From NCBI GenBank assembly GCA_037439425.1, contig JBBIWA010000079.1:1-25409 (forward strand): a DNA stretch of 25,409 bases. The letters run 5' to 3'. Both the position numbers and the translations under genes were made by a program. How positions within the stretch are numbered: position 1 is the first letter of the stretch; the number at the start of each line of letters is the position of its first letter. Below the pieces are notes generated by a model, which saw only the letters and a program-made list of their open reading frames with translations, was not told the origin of the DNA and did not search any database. This document shows positions 15,786 through 23,280 of the stretch, piece after piece. The DNA is from JBBIWA01 sp037439425 (GTDB lineage: Bacteria; Acidobacteriota; Blastocatellia; RBC074).

Positions 15786-17099
15786 ATGCGTCGTTACTTC
15801 GGAATCATTCTGACGGTGGTGATTGCGTTCGCCGTGTTGATTGGGCTTAACGCGGTGGAGTCGTTAAGTGTCGAGCGGCAGCCTGAAAGCGAATCCAATC
15901 CCTGGAGATCAAGCTATAATTCGGGGCCTACAGGGACGCGGGCTTTCTACCAGTGGCTCGAAGAATCAGGCTATCGGGTCGCCCGCTGGCGCGAGAATTA
16001 TCAAGCACTCAAGCAGAAAGCCCCGAACGCAACGCTCGTTGTAGCCGGCCCTTTCGAGCTGCCCGTGAATGAGGCGGAAGCCCGAGCGCTCCGGGAGTGG
16101 ATTGCGGCGGGCGGTCGCTTGCTCCTCATCAGTCGCACCCCGCAAGATCAATTCGGGGACAAGAGCATCAATGTCAAGTATCCCTCATTCGTTGCCACGG
16201 CTCAGACTACGCCCGAGCAACTGGTTGATCAACATAGCGATCTGCTGATTGCGCAACCAACCGAGTTGACGCGCCAGATCCGTGGCCTAGCAGTCTCACA
16301 GCTTGCCACTCGCCTGAGGTTTCAGCCGCCGCAACCCGCCAGCCAGACACTTCAAGAGGGAGCAGGCAGTTCAGTAGGAGATACAGCGGATGAGACCTCA
16401 GCGACGGTAGCAGTTCGAGCCGCGGCCTTAACGGCTCCGGTGATTCATCTCGGCGACAGTGAGGGAGCAGTCCTGGCCGACTTTGATTATGGTGCGGGGC
16501 GCGTAGTCTTTATCTCCGATCCTTTCGTGATTGCCAACAATGGGATTGCGCGCGGAGCTAATCTCACGCTGGCGTTCAATCTGATCCAGGCGCTTGGTGG
16601 CCGCGAGCGCCGCATCTATTTCGATGAGTATCATCACGGCTATCGGAGCGAAAGCAATCCGCTGGTGAGTTATTTCCGCGGGACACCACTTCCCTGGTTG
16701 TTTGCTCAGGGTTTGATTCTGGCGGCGTTGATCTTCTATAGCCAGGGGCGACGCTTTGCGCGCCCGCTCCCGCTCCCGCGACTGTCTCGTCATTCGCCGC
16801 TCGAGTTCGTTGGTTCGATGGCCAATCTGGAACAGTTGGCGCGGGCACGCGATCTGGCTATCGAAATCATCTATCCCCGGTTCAAAGCGCAACTCTGCCG
16901 CGCGCTGGGCGTCTCGGTGCGCGCGCGGCCAGAAGAGATCGTGGCCAGTCTCCATCGTCGTAAACTTAAAGTCACAGAGATCGAGTTATACCAAACCTTG
17001 AGCGGATGCGAGCGGGTCCTGGCAGGAGAGGCGATTGATGATCATCGCCTGATTTCGCTCGTCTCAGCCATGCGCCGCATCTGCGCACAACTCAGGTGA
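15786..17099 (+). CDS. DUF4350 domain-containing membrane protein
   Basis: The 437-residue protein has an N-terminal membrane segment (YFGIILTVVIAFAVLIGLNA, residues 4-23). It then has the DUF4350 region (about 40-120), with the typical SSYNSGPTGTRAFYQWLEESGY stretch (split: SSYNSGPTGT, RAFYQWLEESGY) and a later LREWIAAGGRLLLIS strand. A second hydrophobic segment is near 300-318 (WLFAQGLILAALIFYS), followed by a C-terminal cytoplasmic tail. DUF4350 resembles a GATase-like fold and usually sits between DUF4129 and MoxR/DUF58 genes. Here it is 14 bp after the DUF4129 gene and its stop overlaps the leader of the SLOG-type gene. The function is unknown, probably as part of a membrane complex with its operon partners. 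Confidence 0.85.
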   Translation: MRRYFGIILTVVIAFAVLIGLNAVESLSVERQPESESNPWRSSYNSGPTGTRAFYQWLEESGYRVARWRENYQALKQKAPNATLVVAGPFELPVNEAEARALREWIAAGGRLLLISRTPQDQFGDKSINVKYPSFVATAQTTPEQLVDQHSDLLIAQPTELTRQIRGLAVSQLATRLRFQPPQPASQTLQEGAGSSVGDTADETSATVAVRAAALTAPVIHLGDSEGAVLADFDYGAGRVVFISDPFVIANNGIARGANLTLAFNLIQALGGRERRIYFDEYHHGYRSESNPLVSYFRGTPLPWLFAQGLILAALIFYSQGRRFARPLPLPRLSRHSPLEFVGSMANLEQLARARDLAIEIIYPRFKAQLCRALGVSVRARPEEIVASLHRRKLKVTEIELYQTLSGCERVLAGEAIDDHRLISLVSAMRRICAQLR

Positions 17100-17104
17100 G
17101 AATT

Positions 17105-17641
17105 ATGGCGAAGCTTAAGATCGGCGTGATGGCTTCAGCCGAAGCAGAAGTGGCAGTGCGGCTCAAATCATCCCTAGAAGAACTCGGTGCGGAGATTGCG
17201 CAACGCGACTGCTTGCTTCTGACTGGCGCTACGACCGGAGTACCTGATGCAGTGAGCCGTGCGGCGCGCGCGCGCGGCTGCTTCACCCTCGGCATTTCGC
17301 CAGCGCACAATCTCCGCGAACATAAAAGGGATTATGGCCTGCCGGTAGATGCGTGTGATGCTTTGATCTTCACCGGCTTTGGACTCAAAGGGCGCAATGT
17401 CGTGCTAGTGCGCAGCTCTGATATTGTGATCGTCATCGCAGGCGGTATGGGCACGCTCAATGAATTCACCATCGCCGTGGATGAAGGCAAAGTGGTTGGC
17501 GTGCTCAAGGGGACAGGCGGAATTGCAGACGAGATAGAGCGCTTGCTGCCGCACATCCGCCAGCCGGAGAATGTGATCATCGAAGCGCAGCCAGCCAGAT
17601 TGCTCGACCGCTGCGTGAGCGCGCTATCCGAAAAAGCATAA
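17105..17641 (+). CDS. TIGR00725/SLOG-family nucleotide-binding protein
   Basis: The 178-residue cytoplasmic protein has the Rossmann-like SLOG/LOG core. Its glycine-rich DCLLLTGATTGVPDAV stretch and the signature GGMGTLNEFTIAVDEGK match the TIGR00725 group, which is related to lysine decarboxylase-like LOG proteins. These bind nucleotides or nucleotide-derived ligands; no specific reaction is known for this group. The start is taken as ATG 17105, preceded by AGGTGAG at 17094-17100. A GTG at 17096 would overlap the previous stop. Placement directly after the DUF4350 gene suggests cotranscription. Confidence 0.85.
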   Translation: MAKLKIGVMASAEAEVAVRLKSSLEELGAEIAQRDCLLLTGATTGVPDAVSRAARARGCFTLGISPAHNLREHKRDYGLPVDACDALIFTGFGLKGRNVVLVRSSDIVIVIAGGMGTLNEFTIAVDEGKVVGVLKGTGGIADEIERLLPHIRQPENVIIEAQPARLLDRCVSALSEKA

Positions 17642-17759
17642 AGACTGCCAAAAATCATCCCTGCGCAGGCGACAGCACAAAGCCTGGGGCGGAGAGGCTC
17701 AAGACTCAGAATGCGCGTGATTTGAACCCTTACTGGCTCTCGATTCCGATTCGGCCATG

Positions 17760-17788
17760 TTGACAGGCAAAGAGCGGATTAATATAGT
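17760..17788 (+). promoter_or_regulatory. Near-consensus sigma-70 promoter for hpt
   Basis: TTGACA (17760-17765), a 17-base spacer and TATAGT (17783-17788) give a start near 17795, with AAGGAG at 17815-17820 downstream. This is the best promoter in the window and separates hpt from the upstream operon. Confidence 0.8.
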
Positions 17789-17832
17789 GCGCTTCGGCTC
17801 AAAATTTGATCTCCAAGGAGTTGGTTCCACGC

Positions 17833-18390
17833 ATGCATCCAAGCCCGCTGATTGAATCTGAATTCAATAATCCTGGTCTCGAAGTGCTCATCCCGGCTGA
17901 TAAGTTACAAGCGCGCATCCGGGAAATGGGAGCGGAGATCACCCGCGATTATCTTGGCCGCCAGCCGCGGTTGATTGGTGTGCTCAAAGGGGCAGTGGTC
18001 TTTTTGAGCGATTTGATGCGCACCATCGACCTTCCTATCAGCGTTGATTTCATCGCCGTCTCCAGTTACGGCAAAGGGACACGCTCGACCGGCGAGGTCA
18101 AAATCGTCAAAGACCTGGACGAGCCGATGGAAGGCCACGAGATTATCTTGGTTGAAGATATTCTCGACACCGGTCTGACGCTCAGTTATTTACTTAACAA
18201 CTTCCGTTCGCGCGGCGCGACTTCAGTCAAGATCGCCACCCTGCTCAACAAACCTGACCGCCGCAAGGTAGATGTGGAAGTGGCTTACAAAGGCTTCGAC
18301 ATCCCGGATGAGTTTGTGGTAGGTTATGGCCTCGATTACTCGGAGCGCTATCGCAATCTGCCTTTTATCGGCGTGCTCAGACAAGTGTAG
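17833..18390 (+). CDS. hpt: Hypoxanthine phosphoribosyltransferase
   Basis: This 185-residue purine-salvage enzyme converts hypoxanthine or guanine and PRPP to IMP or GMP. The PRPP-binding motif VEDILDTGLTLSYL, the GVLKGAVVFLSDL loop, DFIAVSSYG and DEFVVGYGLDYSERYRNLP are the expected family blocks. The ATG at 17833 is chosen. It is 12 nt after AAGGAG, slightly far, while in-frame TTG codons at 17806 and 17821 lie before or directly against that site. The gene has its own promoter and seems monocistronic. It ends about 96 bp before the end of the convergent TPR gene. Confidence 0.93.
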   Translation: MHPSPLIESEFNNPGLEVLIPADKLQARIREMGAEITRDYLGRQPRLIGVLKGAVVFLSDLMRTIDLPISVDFIAVSSYGKGTRSTGEVKIVKDLDEPMEGHEIILVEDILDTGLTLSYLLNNFRSRGATSVKIATLLNKPDRRKVDVEVAYKGFDIPDEFVVGYGLDYSERYRNLPFIGVLRQV

Positions 18391-18461
18391 GCGGGATTGG
18401 GTTATTGGCCCTGAGGTCTTGGTCACTCACTTGCTGAACCACAGCCATTTGAAATAGGTCG

Positions 18462-18491
18462 CGTAGCCGATGCAACGGACCAGAGGCTACG
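18462..18491. repeat. Inverted repeat between the convergent hpt and TPR/TonB-C genes
   Basis: CGTAGCC (18462-18468) and GGCTACG (18485-18491) can form a 7-bp stem with a 16-base loop, overlapping the stop codon of the minus-strand gene. It may terminate transcription in this convergent gap, but no T-tract follows in either direction. Confidence 0.35.
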
Positions 18492-19671
18492 GCTTCATAT
18501 GAAAGGTAATCACGCCGCTGAGCTGAACGGGATGTTCTTCAAATCTGGCAGGTTCAAAAGTCCAGCGCTTGGCGGCAAGTATGGCTGCGCCATTGAGGTC
18601 CGGGCGGCCTTCAACCACATGGGCGAAGACCACCTTGCCTGTGATGGAGACCAGCACTTCGACTTTGACTACTCCAGGCAGGTAAGCAGCCGTCAATGCC
18701 CCACGTCCGGCTCCGAGCGAGTAAGCTCCGCCCTGCGCGGTCAGGCCGGTCGTTGATGGGTCATTCGGATCACTCTTCGTCTTGGGCGGGCGAATCGAAG
18801 GAAATACCGCTGCTACACGTTTGAGCGGGCGACCGCCCTCAAGCAACCTCAGCATGGGATTCTCAAGCTCGCCTTCTTCCGCCTGGGTGGGGGCAAACTC
18901 GCCGATCCTGAGGGTCGGAATACCAAAGTCTCCTTCATCTCTGCTTTGAGCTTTGCCAGAATAATGCTTCACCGCTGCACGCAGCGCAGCCAGTGCCAAC
19001 TGTCGTTCTCTGGCAGCCGCTTCTTCATCCTCGGCGATGGCAGCCGCTTCTGTGTGCAGCAGGTTTTTGATATTGAGGGCTTCGGGATAGTCGGGGATGA
19101 GCGCCAGAGTTTGGGCCAGGTAGTCAAGCCCACGCTTAATCTGCTCTGCGGCAAGCAGGCGAGCTTCTTGCGGGAAATCAAAGACCAGCTTCCCTTCTCT
19201 GAGTTCACCGTGCCGCGCAACCAGGTCATGCACCAGCCGCCAGAGCGAGAGCGCGGCGCGATAGTAACAGAAGGCTTTAACTGAATCTTTCTGCTCAGGC
19301 AGCCCTGCGCGCTGAAGAAACCATTCGAGCGCCTGGGGCTGATTATCCAGCCGGTAAGCAGTAATGGCTGCCAGACCCAGGGCCTCATCGTGCTGAGGAG
19401 CGAGTTCCAAGGCCGCTTGAAATTTGGCCAATGCCTGGCGCAGCCCCTTGGCGCGAGCCATTTCATTTCCCGTGCTCGCCGTCAGGTAAAGCTGTTTCCC
19501 CTGCGCCACCAGATCATCAGCCGTAATTGCTGGCCTGGCCTCCTGACTTCTAGCGGCCTCTTCCTTCTTCCTGGCAGAGACCATTCTGCCCTCAGGGGTC
19601 TGCGCGCTGCTGAGCGGCAACGCCAGCAGCAGCAAGGCAAGGCTAAGCGCAATGACCAAGCAGGTCTTCAC
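18487..19671 (-). CDS. Exported TPR protein with TonB-type C-terminal domain
   Basis: The 394-residue protein begins at GTG 19671. An AAGGGAGAG lies just upstream and the start gives a classic signal peptide, MKTCLVIALSLALLLLALPLSSAQ (split: MKTCLVIALSLALL, LLALPLSSAQ). An ATG eleven codons earlier would bury that signal. Residues about 45-230 are helical with TPR-like units (LAKFQAALELAPQHDEALGL). The last 70 residues (VLVSITGKVVFAHVVEGRPD to WTFEPARF) are a TonB C-terminal-like fold. Such proteins are common in Acidobacteriota-type genomes. Unlike a true TonB, it lacks a proline-rich spacer after a retained membrane anchor, so energy transduction is unlikely. A periplasmic binding or scaffolding role is inferred. 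Confidence 0.8.
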   Translation of the reverse strand: MKTCLVIALSLALLLLALPLSSAQTPEGRMVSARKKEEAARSQEARPAITADDLVAQGKQLYLTASTGNEMARAKGLRQALAKFQAALELAPQHDEALGLAAITAYRLDNQPQALEWFLQRAGLPEQKDSVKAFCYYRAALSLWRLVHDLVARHGELREGKLVFDFPQEARLLAAEQIKRGLDYLAQTLALIPDYPEALNIKNLLHTEAAAIAEDEEAAARERQLALAALRAAVKHYSGKAQSRDEGDFGIPTLRIGEFAPTQAEEGELENPMLRLLEGGRPLKRVAAVFPSIRPPKTKSDPNDPSTTGLTAQGGAYSLGAGRGALTAAYLPGVVKVEVLVSITGKVVFAHVVEGRPDLNGAAILAAKRWTFEPARFEEHPVQLSGVITFHMKP

Positions 19672-19761
19672 GCTCTCTCCCTTGATCAGTTGTAATTGCG
19701 CCATACCCCGAAACCGTGAAAGAAAAGGGGCGAGTTTAGAATTCTTCGCGGCCTTGGTGGT

Positions 19762-21174
19762 TCATTCCTTACTCTTCAAACTCTGACTCACCTGTCGCTG
19801 GTAGCGACGAGCTTCAGCCTTGGCCGCCGCTTCGTCAAGTGTTAGTAATCGCCGCTGGCGCATCAGCACGCGACCATTGACGATCGTGTCGGTCACATCT
19901 GAGGCCTTGGCTGCATAGACGAGATGAGAATAGAGATTATACAGCGGAACGAGGTGAGAAGCACTCAGATCGACTACAATCAGGTCAGCGCGCTTGCCGG
20001 CCTCCAATGAACCCAGCTCGCGCTCCAGGTGAATGGCGCGCGCGCCGCCGATGGTGGCCATCTCCAATGCTTCAGGAGCGGAAACCACCGTCGGATCATG
20101 GTTGATGAGCTTGTGCAGCTTGGCAGCTGAATCGATCTCCTCCCACAGGCTTAGGTCATGATTTGAGGCCGCACCATCTGTCCCTAACCCGACGCGCAAG
20201 CCCGCTTTGAGCATACGGGCAATAGGCGCGACACCCGAAGCCAGCTTCATATTCGATTGCGGGCAATGAGCGATGCCGACTTCGCGCTGCTTGAGGAGAG
20301 CGATCTCTTCCTCATTGACGTGCACCACGTGCGCGCCGATCACACGCGGCGAGAGAAAGCCGATCTTCTCCAGGTAAGGGATCGTGCGCGCTTGATAGTT
20401 CTTCTGCATGTACTCAATCTCGCTCGGCGCTTCGGCCAGGTGGATCAGAATGGGAATGTCGAGCCGTTCAGCCAGCGCGCGCGCTTCCGCCAAATGCTCG
20501 GTCTTGACTGTGTAAGGCGCATGCGGTGCAATCGCAGGCACAATCAACGAATCGCCTTTCCATCTCTTGGCGAACTTCTCGGTGTAAGCCATCGCAGCTT
20601 GCCAGGTCTTGTTGTCCGGCGCCGGAAAATCCAGGACGGTCTCGCCTAGCACGGCGCGCAGGCCAGCTTTTTTTGTCTCCTCGGCGATGGTGTCCTCGAA
20701 GTAATACATATCCACGTAAGTGGTCGTCCCGCCGCGGATCATTTCAGCCAAACCGAGCCGCGTGCCCGCCGCGACAAACTCGCGCGTCACGTTCTTGGCC
20801 TCCGCCGGGAAGATGAACTTCGTCAACCAATCCTGCAAATTCAGATCGTCGGCGATGCCGCGAAACAGCACCATCGGGATATGCGTGTGAGCATTGATCA
20901 GTCCGGGCAAGACCACTTTGCCGCGCGCATCAATCACCTGGCGCGCTTGATAGCGGCGCGCCTGAAGCGTTGCAGCATCGCCCACCTCGACGATGCGCTC
21001 GCCACGAATGGCGACGAAGCCTGATTCATAAAGACGCCGCTGGCCGTCCATCGTCACCACTGCGCCGCCCGCAATCAGCAAGTCCACAGAGTCAGCGTGA
21101 GAACCAGCGCGGCGCCTGGCCGAAACACCTACTACAAGGCCCAGAATAATGAGTACGCCCAGGAGTTTTTTCAC
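19762..21174 (-). CDS. Amidohydrolase, MTA/SAH deaminase-like, with signal peptide
   Basis: The 470-residue protein is a metal-dependent hydrolase of the ATZ/TRZ and 5-methylthioadenosine/S-adenosylhomocysteine deaminase type. The metal ligands are present: NAHTHIP, the later HLAEAPSE His, HVVHV and GTDGAASNHDLS. LPGLINAHTH and the C-terminal GSLEAGKRADLIVVD are family hallmarks. The unusual part is the N-terminus, MKKLLGVLIILGLVVGVSARR, split here as MKKLLGVLIILG and LVVGVSARR, which looks like a Sec signal or anchor. Typical MTA/SAH deaminases are cytoplasmic, so this one may act in the periplasm on another substrate. The start is a GTG preceded by AAGGGGGG. The exact substrate cannot be read from the sequence. 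Confidence 0.85.
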   Translation of the reverse strand: MKKLLGVLIILGLVVGVSARRRAGSHADSVDLLIAGGAVVTMDGQRRLYESGFVAIRGERIVEVGDAATLQARRYQARQVIDARGKVVLPGLINAHTHIPMVLFRGIADDLNLQDWLTKFIFPAEAKNVTREFVAAGTRLGLAEMIRGGTTTYVDMYYFEDTIAEETKKAGLRAVLGETVLDFPAPDNKTWQAAMAYTEKFAKRWKGDSLIVPAIAPHAPYTVKTEHLAEARALAERLDIPILIHLAEAPSEIEYMQKNYQARTIPYLEKIGFLSPRVIGAHVVHVNEEEIALLKQREVGIAHCPQSNMKLASGVAPIARMLKAGLRVGLGTDGAASNHDLSLWEEIDSAAKLHKLINHDPTVVSAPEALEMATIGGARAIHLERELGSLEAGKRADLIVVDLSASHLVPLYNLYSHLVYAAKASDVTDTIVNGRVLMRQRRLLTLDEAAAKAEARRYQRQVSQSLKSKE

Positions 21175-21189
21175 TCGTGCCCCCCTTGA

Positions 21190-21541
21190 TTACCGGATAT
21201 GAAACACGCTCTGGATAATTCGGCTCCCTTTCTTCTCGACGCGCCGCCACGAGCTGTTATCATTTATCGAGATCCAGCGGCGCTTTTCGATGCGATAATG
21301 CCAATCCTTATCCGACTGATAAAAGGTCTGGAGACCTTTCTCTTCGATGATATTCTGCCATCTCGTTGTCGTGGTAATTGCACTCATCGAAATCGGTCAA
21401 GGCCCGCTGCCCCATCTCCGAGTAAAGCTCAGTAAGTTCTAGCAGCAGATCATTGATCTCCTGATTCAGCGCAGTGGCATTCAGCCCGATGCGCTGCGCT
21501 TCGTTGAGTGTAGTCGGAGATGCTGAATCTTTGCTATAACC
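21190..21541 (-). pseudogene. Doubtful small coding region, possibly frameshifted
   Basis: Two overlapping minus-strand frames look protein-like. The upstream frame (21541 to a stop at 21308) reads LNEAQRIGLNATALNQEI and then LLLELTELYSEMGQRAL. The downstream frame (ATG at 21387, stop at 21190) encodes 65 residues with WQNIIEEKGLQTFYQSDKDW. A single frameshift near 21340 would join them into one protein of about 115 residues. The upstream frame has no good start before an internal ATG at 21415, and neither frame has a ribosome-binding site. I do not recognise a family. The gap between the amidohydrolase and cdd genes holds nothing else obvious. Confidence 0.3.
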
Positions 21542-21569
21542 TCAACCGGTCGAACCAGGTGGCGATGGT

Positions 21570-21971
21570 TTAGAGAAAACTTCGATCGAACGGCACTGGC
21601 AATAATTCGCGCACAGTCTTTGTCTCAACCTGAGCGCGCAAATTGGCCATGATGATCTCAGCGTCGCTAGCGAAGAGGTCTGAAATCACCTGGCGGCACG
21701 CGCCGCACGGGCGTATCGGCTCCTGCGTATCGGCAATCACCGCCAGGCGCGCAAAATCGCGGGCGCCTTCAGAGACGGCTTTGAAGATCGCTACCCGCTC
21801 GGCGCACAGGCTCAACCCATAGCTTGAATTCTCGACATTGCAACCTGTAAAGACGCGGCCATCGCGGCATTCGACCACGGCGCCAACTTTGAACTTGGAA
21901 AATGGCGCGTGCGCCCGCTCGCGCACCGCGCGCGCTAGTTCGATCAGCTCATCAGTGCTCTTCTGCTTCAT
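21570..21971 (-). CDS. cdd: Cytidine deaminase
   Basis: The 133-residue protein has the zinc and catalytic motifs of homotetrameric cytidine deaminase: CAERVA (nucleophile-activating Glu) and PCGACRQ (two further zinc cysteines), plus FKVGAVVE and GCNVENSSYG. It converts cytidine and deoxycytidine to uridine and deoxyuridine. ATG 21971 is chosen; the codon before it is GTG (21974), and the only Shine-Dalgarno-like sequence is a weak AAAGGTG. It lies downstream of udk on the same strand, a common pyrimidine-salvage pairing. The start codon lies inside the 35-bp direct repeat listed separately. Confidence 0.93.
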   Translation of the reverse strand: MKQKSTDELIELARAVRERAHAPFSKFKVGAVVECRDGRVFTGCNVENSSYGLSLCAERVAIFKAVSEGARDFARLAVIADTQEPIRPCGACRQVISDLFASDAEIIMANLRAQVETKTVRELLPVPFDRSFL

Positions 21972-22062
21972 CACCTTTGGTCTCGTTCACTTCCCGGATA
22001 CGCGCACGTGGAGCGCGCGGGGCACAATGCTCTTCTGCCTCATCATCTTTGGTCCTGTTCAC
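21956..22062. repeat. Imperfect 35-bp direct repeat around the cdd start
   Basis: 21956-21990 and 22028-22062 match at 31 of 35 positions, with the four differences all C/T. The first copy covers the cdd start codon and first codons, and the second lies in the udk-cdd gap. The period is 72 bp. It looks like a local duplication of the cdd translation-start region. Confidence 0.8.
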
Positions 22063-22064
22063 GG

Positions 22065-22694
22065 CTACCGACCTGCCCTGGCTAACTCTTTTTGCAACTG
22101 CGCGCGGATTTTGCCCGCGATGAGATCAATGCCGACTTCGTTATAGCCGCCTTCAGGGATGATCACATCGGCGTAACGCTTCGAGGGCTCGACAAATTGC
22201 AGATGCATCGGGCGCACAGTGTCGAGATATTGCCGGATGACGGACTCGACCGAACGTCCGCGTTCGGTGACATCGCGCTGGAGGCGGCGAATGAAGCGCA
22301 GATCGTCAGGGGTGTCTACGAAGATTTTGATGTCCATCAGCTCGCGCAGCCCAGCATCGGCAAAGACCAGAATCCCTTCGACGATGATAATCAGCTTGGG
22401 TTCGATATGGACCGTCTCATTCAGGCGCGTATGGGTCGTGAAGTCATAGACTGGCATCTCAATCGCTTCGCCCGCGCGCAGCGCTTTGAGGTGATTGATG
22501 AACAGATCATTGTCGAGCGCATCCGGATGATCGAAGTTAATCTGATGGCGCAGCTCCAGCGGCATATCGCCGAGGTTGCGATAATAGCTGTCCTGCTGCA
22601 AGTAAGCTACTTGCTCTTCGTGCACATTTTCCAGAATGCGCCGGGCGACGGTCGTCTTGCCCGAACCCGTGCCGCCGCAGATGCCGATGATCAT
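22065..22694 (-). CDS. udk: Uridine kinase
   Basis: The 209-residue protein phosphorylates uridine and cytidine with ATP or GTP. The P-loop GGTGSGKTT is at residues 7-15. QQDSYYRN, FDHPDALD and PVYDFTTHTR are the nucleoside-binding signatures of Udk. IVEGILVFAD and the RRLQRDVTERGRS lid complete it. A GGGGGAG ribosome-binding site lies six bases before the ATG. The gene heads the udk-cdd pair. Its upstream region contains a copy of the dispersed palindromic repeat, so any promoter lies close to or within that repeat. Confidence 0.95.
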   Translation of the reverse strand: MIIGICGGTGSGKTTVARRILENVHEEQVAYLQQDSYYRNLGDMPLELRHQINFDHPDALDNDLFINHLKALRAGEAIEMPVYDFTTHTRLNETVHIEPKLIIIVEGILVFADAGLRELMDIKIFVDTPDDLRFIRRLQRDVTERGRSVESVIRQYLDTVRPMHLQFVEPSKRYADVIIPEGGYNEVGIDLIAGKIRAQLQKELARAGR

Positions 22695-22707
22695 GCTTTC
22701 TCCCCCG

Positions 22708-22827
22708 AAAACCCCTGGGAGCGCACGCCGTTGGCGTGCTCGTCTAGTTAAGAGTGAAAATCATGCACGCTCGCGAGCGTGCTTGCCTGCGCGCAAGCAG
22801 GCGCTCGTGCACTTTTCATCATTTCTC
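22708..22827. repeat. Second copy of the palindromic dispersed repeat
   Basis: The order is the same as at 1051-1150: AAAACCCCTGGGAGCGCACGC, split here as AAAACCCCTGGG and AGCGCACGC, then a first hairpin, TCGTCTAGTTAAGAGTGAAA, a second hairpin and ACTTTTCATCA. The second hairpin contains a perfect 18-bp palindrome (GCACGCTCGCGAGCGTGC, 22764-22781). It also has an extra nested hairpin GCCTGC/GCAGGC that copy 1 lacks. GAAAA and TTTTC flank the hairpins in both copies and can pair, so the unit folds as a long stem-loop. It lies directly upstream of udk. Confidence 0.8.
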
Positions 22828-22849
22828 CCGCATTGCCCAAGCGACATTA

Positions 22850-23005
22850 ATGACTCCACAGGAAGGGCCCGAACGAGAGGTCGCTGCTGTGGAGCTGTGG
22901 TTTGCCCCTGAAGCTATCAACAGCCCCTTCCTGATCGCAGCCAGGATTGAGAGCGAGCTGACAACTATAAACAGCCCGGTCCTGACCCGGCTGATTTACA
23001 AATAG
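22850..23005 (+). CDS. Small hypothetical ORF (51 residues)
   Basis: The ORF starts MTPQEGPEREVAAVELWFAP and ends RLIYK. The internal strings INSPFLIAAR and INSPVLTRL look like a short internal repeat. No ribosome-binding site, family or neighbour supports it. It may be a chance open frame in the gap between udk and the PanE-like gene. Confidence 0.2.
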   Translation: MTPQEGPEREVAAVELWFAPEAINSPFLIAARIESELTTINSPVLTRLIYK

Positions 23006-23280
23006 GCTTTATAGCGCTTTCCACTCACCTGAGGAGTGATAGTAGCCCCAGCCTTCAGGCGTGCCTCTCTCCCCAGCCTAAAGTCCGTCTCGAGCTACTA
23101 CTCCTGACTCTCTCCACACCCTCTCCTTTCACCACAGCCTTTCCAAGTCGTAACACTAGAAGAGGGGCTTAAACGTCGGCGCGGCCTGCCGAGTCTTCGG
23201 GTCTCTTCCTCATATCTTCGAGCCTTGATGATTTATCTTCACACTCTCTCCAATCGAGCCGCAAAAGATCGGGATTGCTT
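23006..23280. other. Non-coding gap upstream of the minus-strand PanE-like gene's 3' end
   Basis: No gene is recognisable here. GGAGTGATAGTAGC (23033-23046) and GCTACTACTCC (23094-23104) form an imperfect inverted repeat with a 47-base loop, which could be a folded RNA or the end of an old element. The rest is pyrimidine-rich on the plus strand. Confidence 0.4.
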
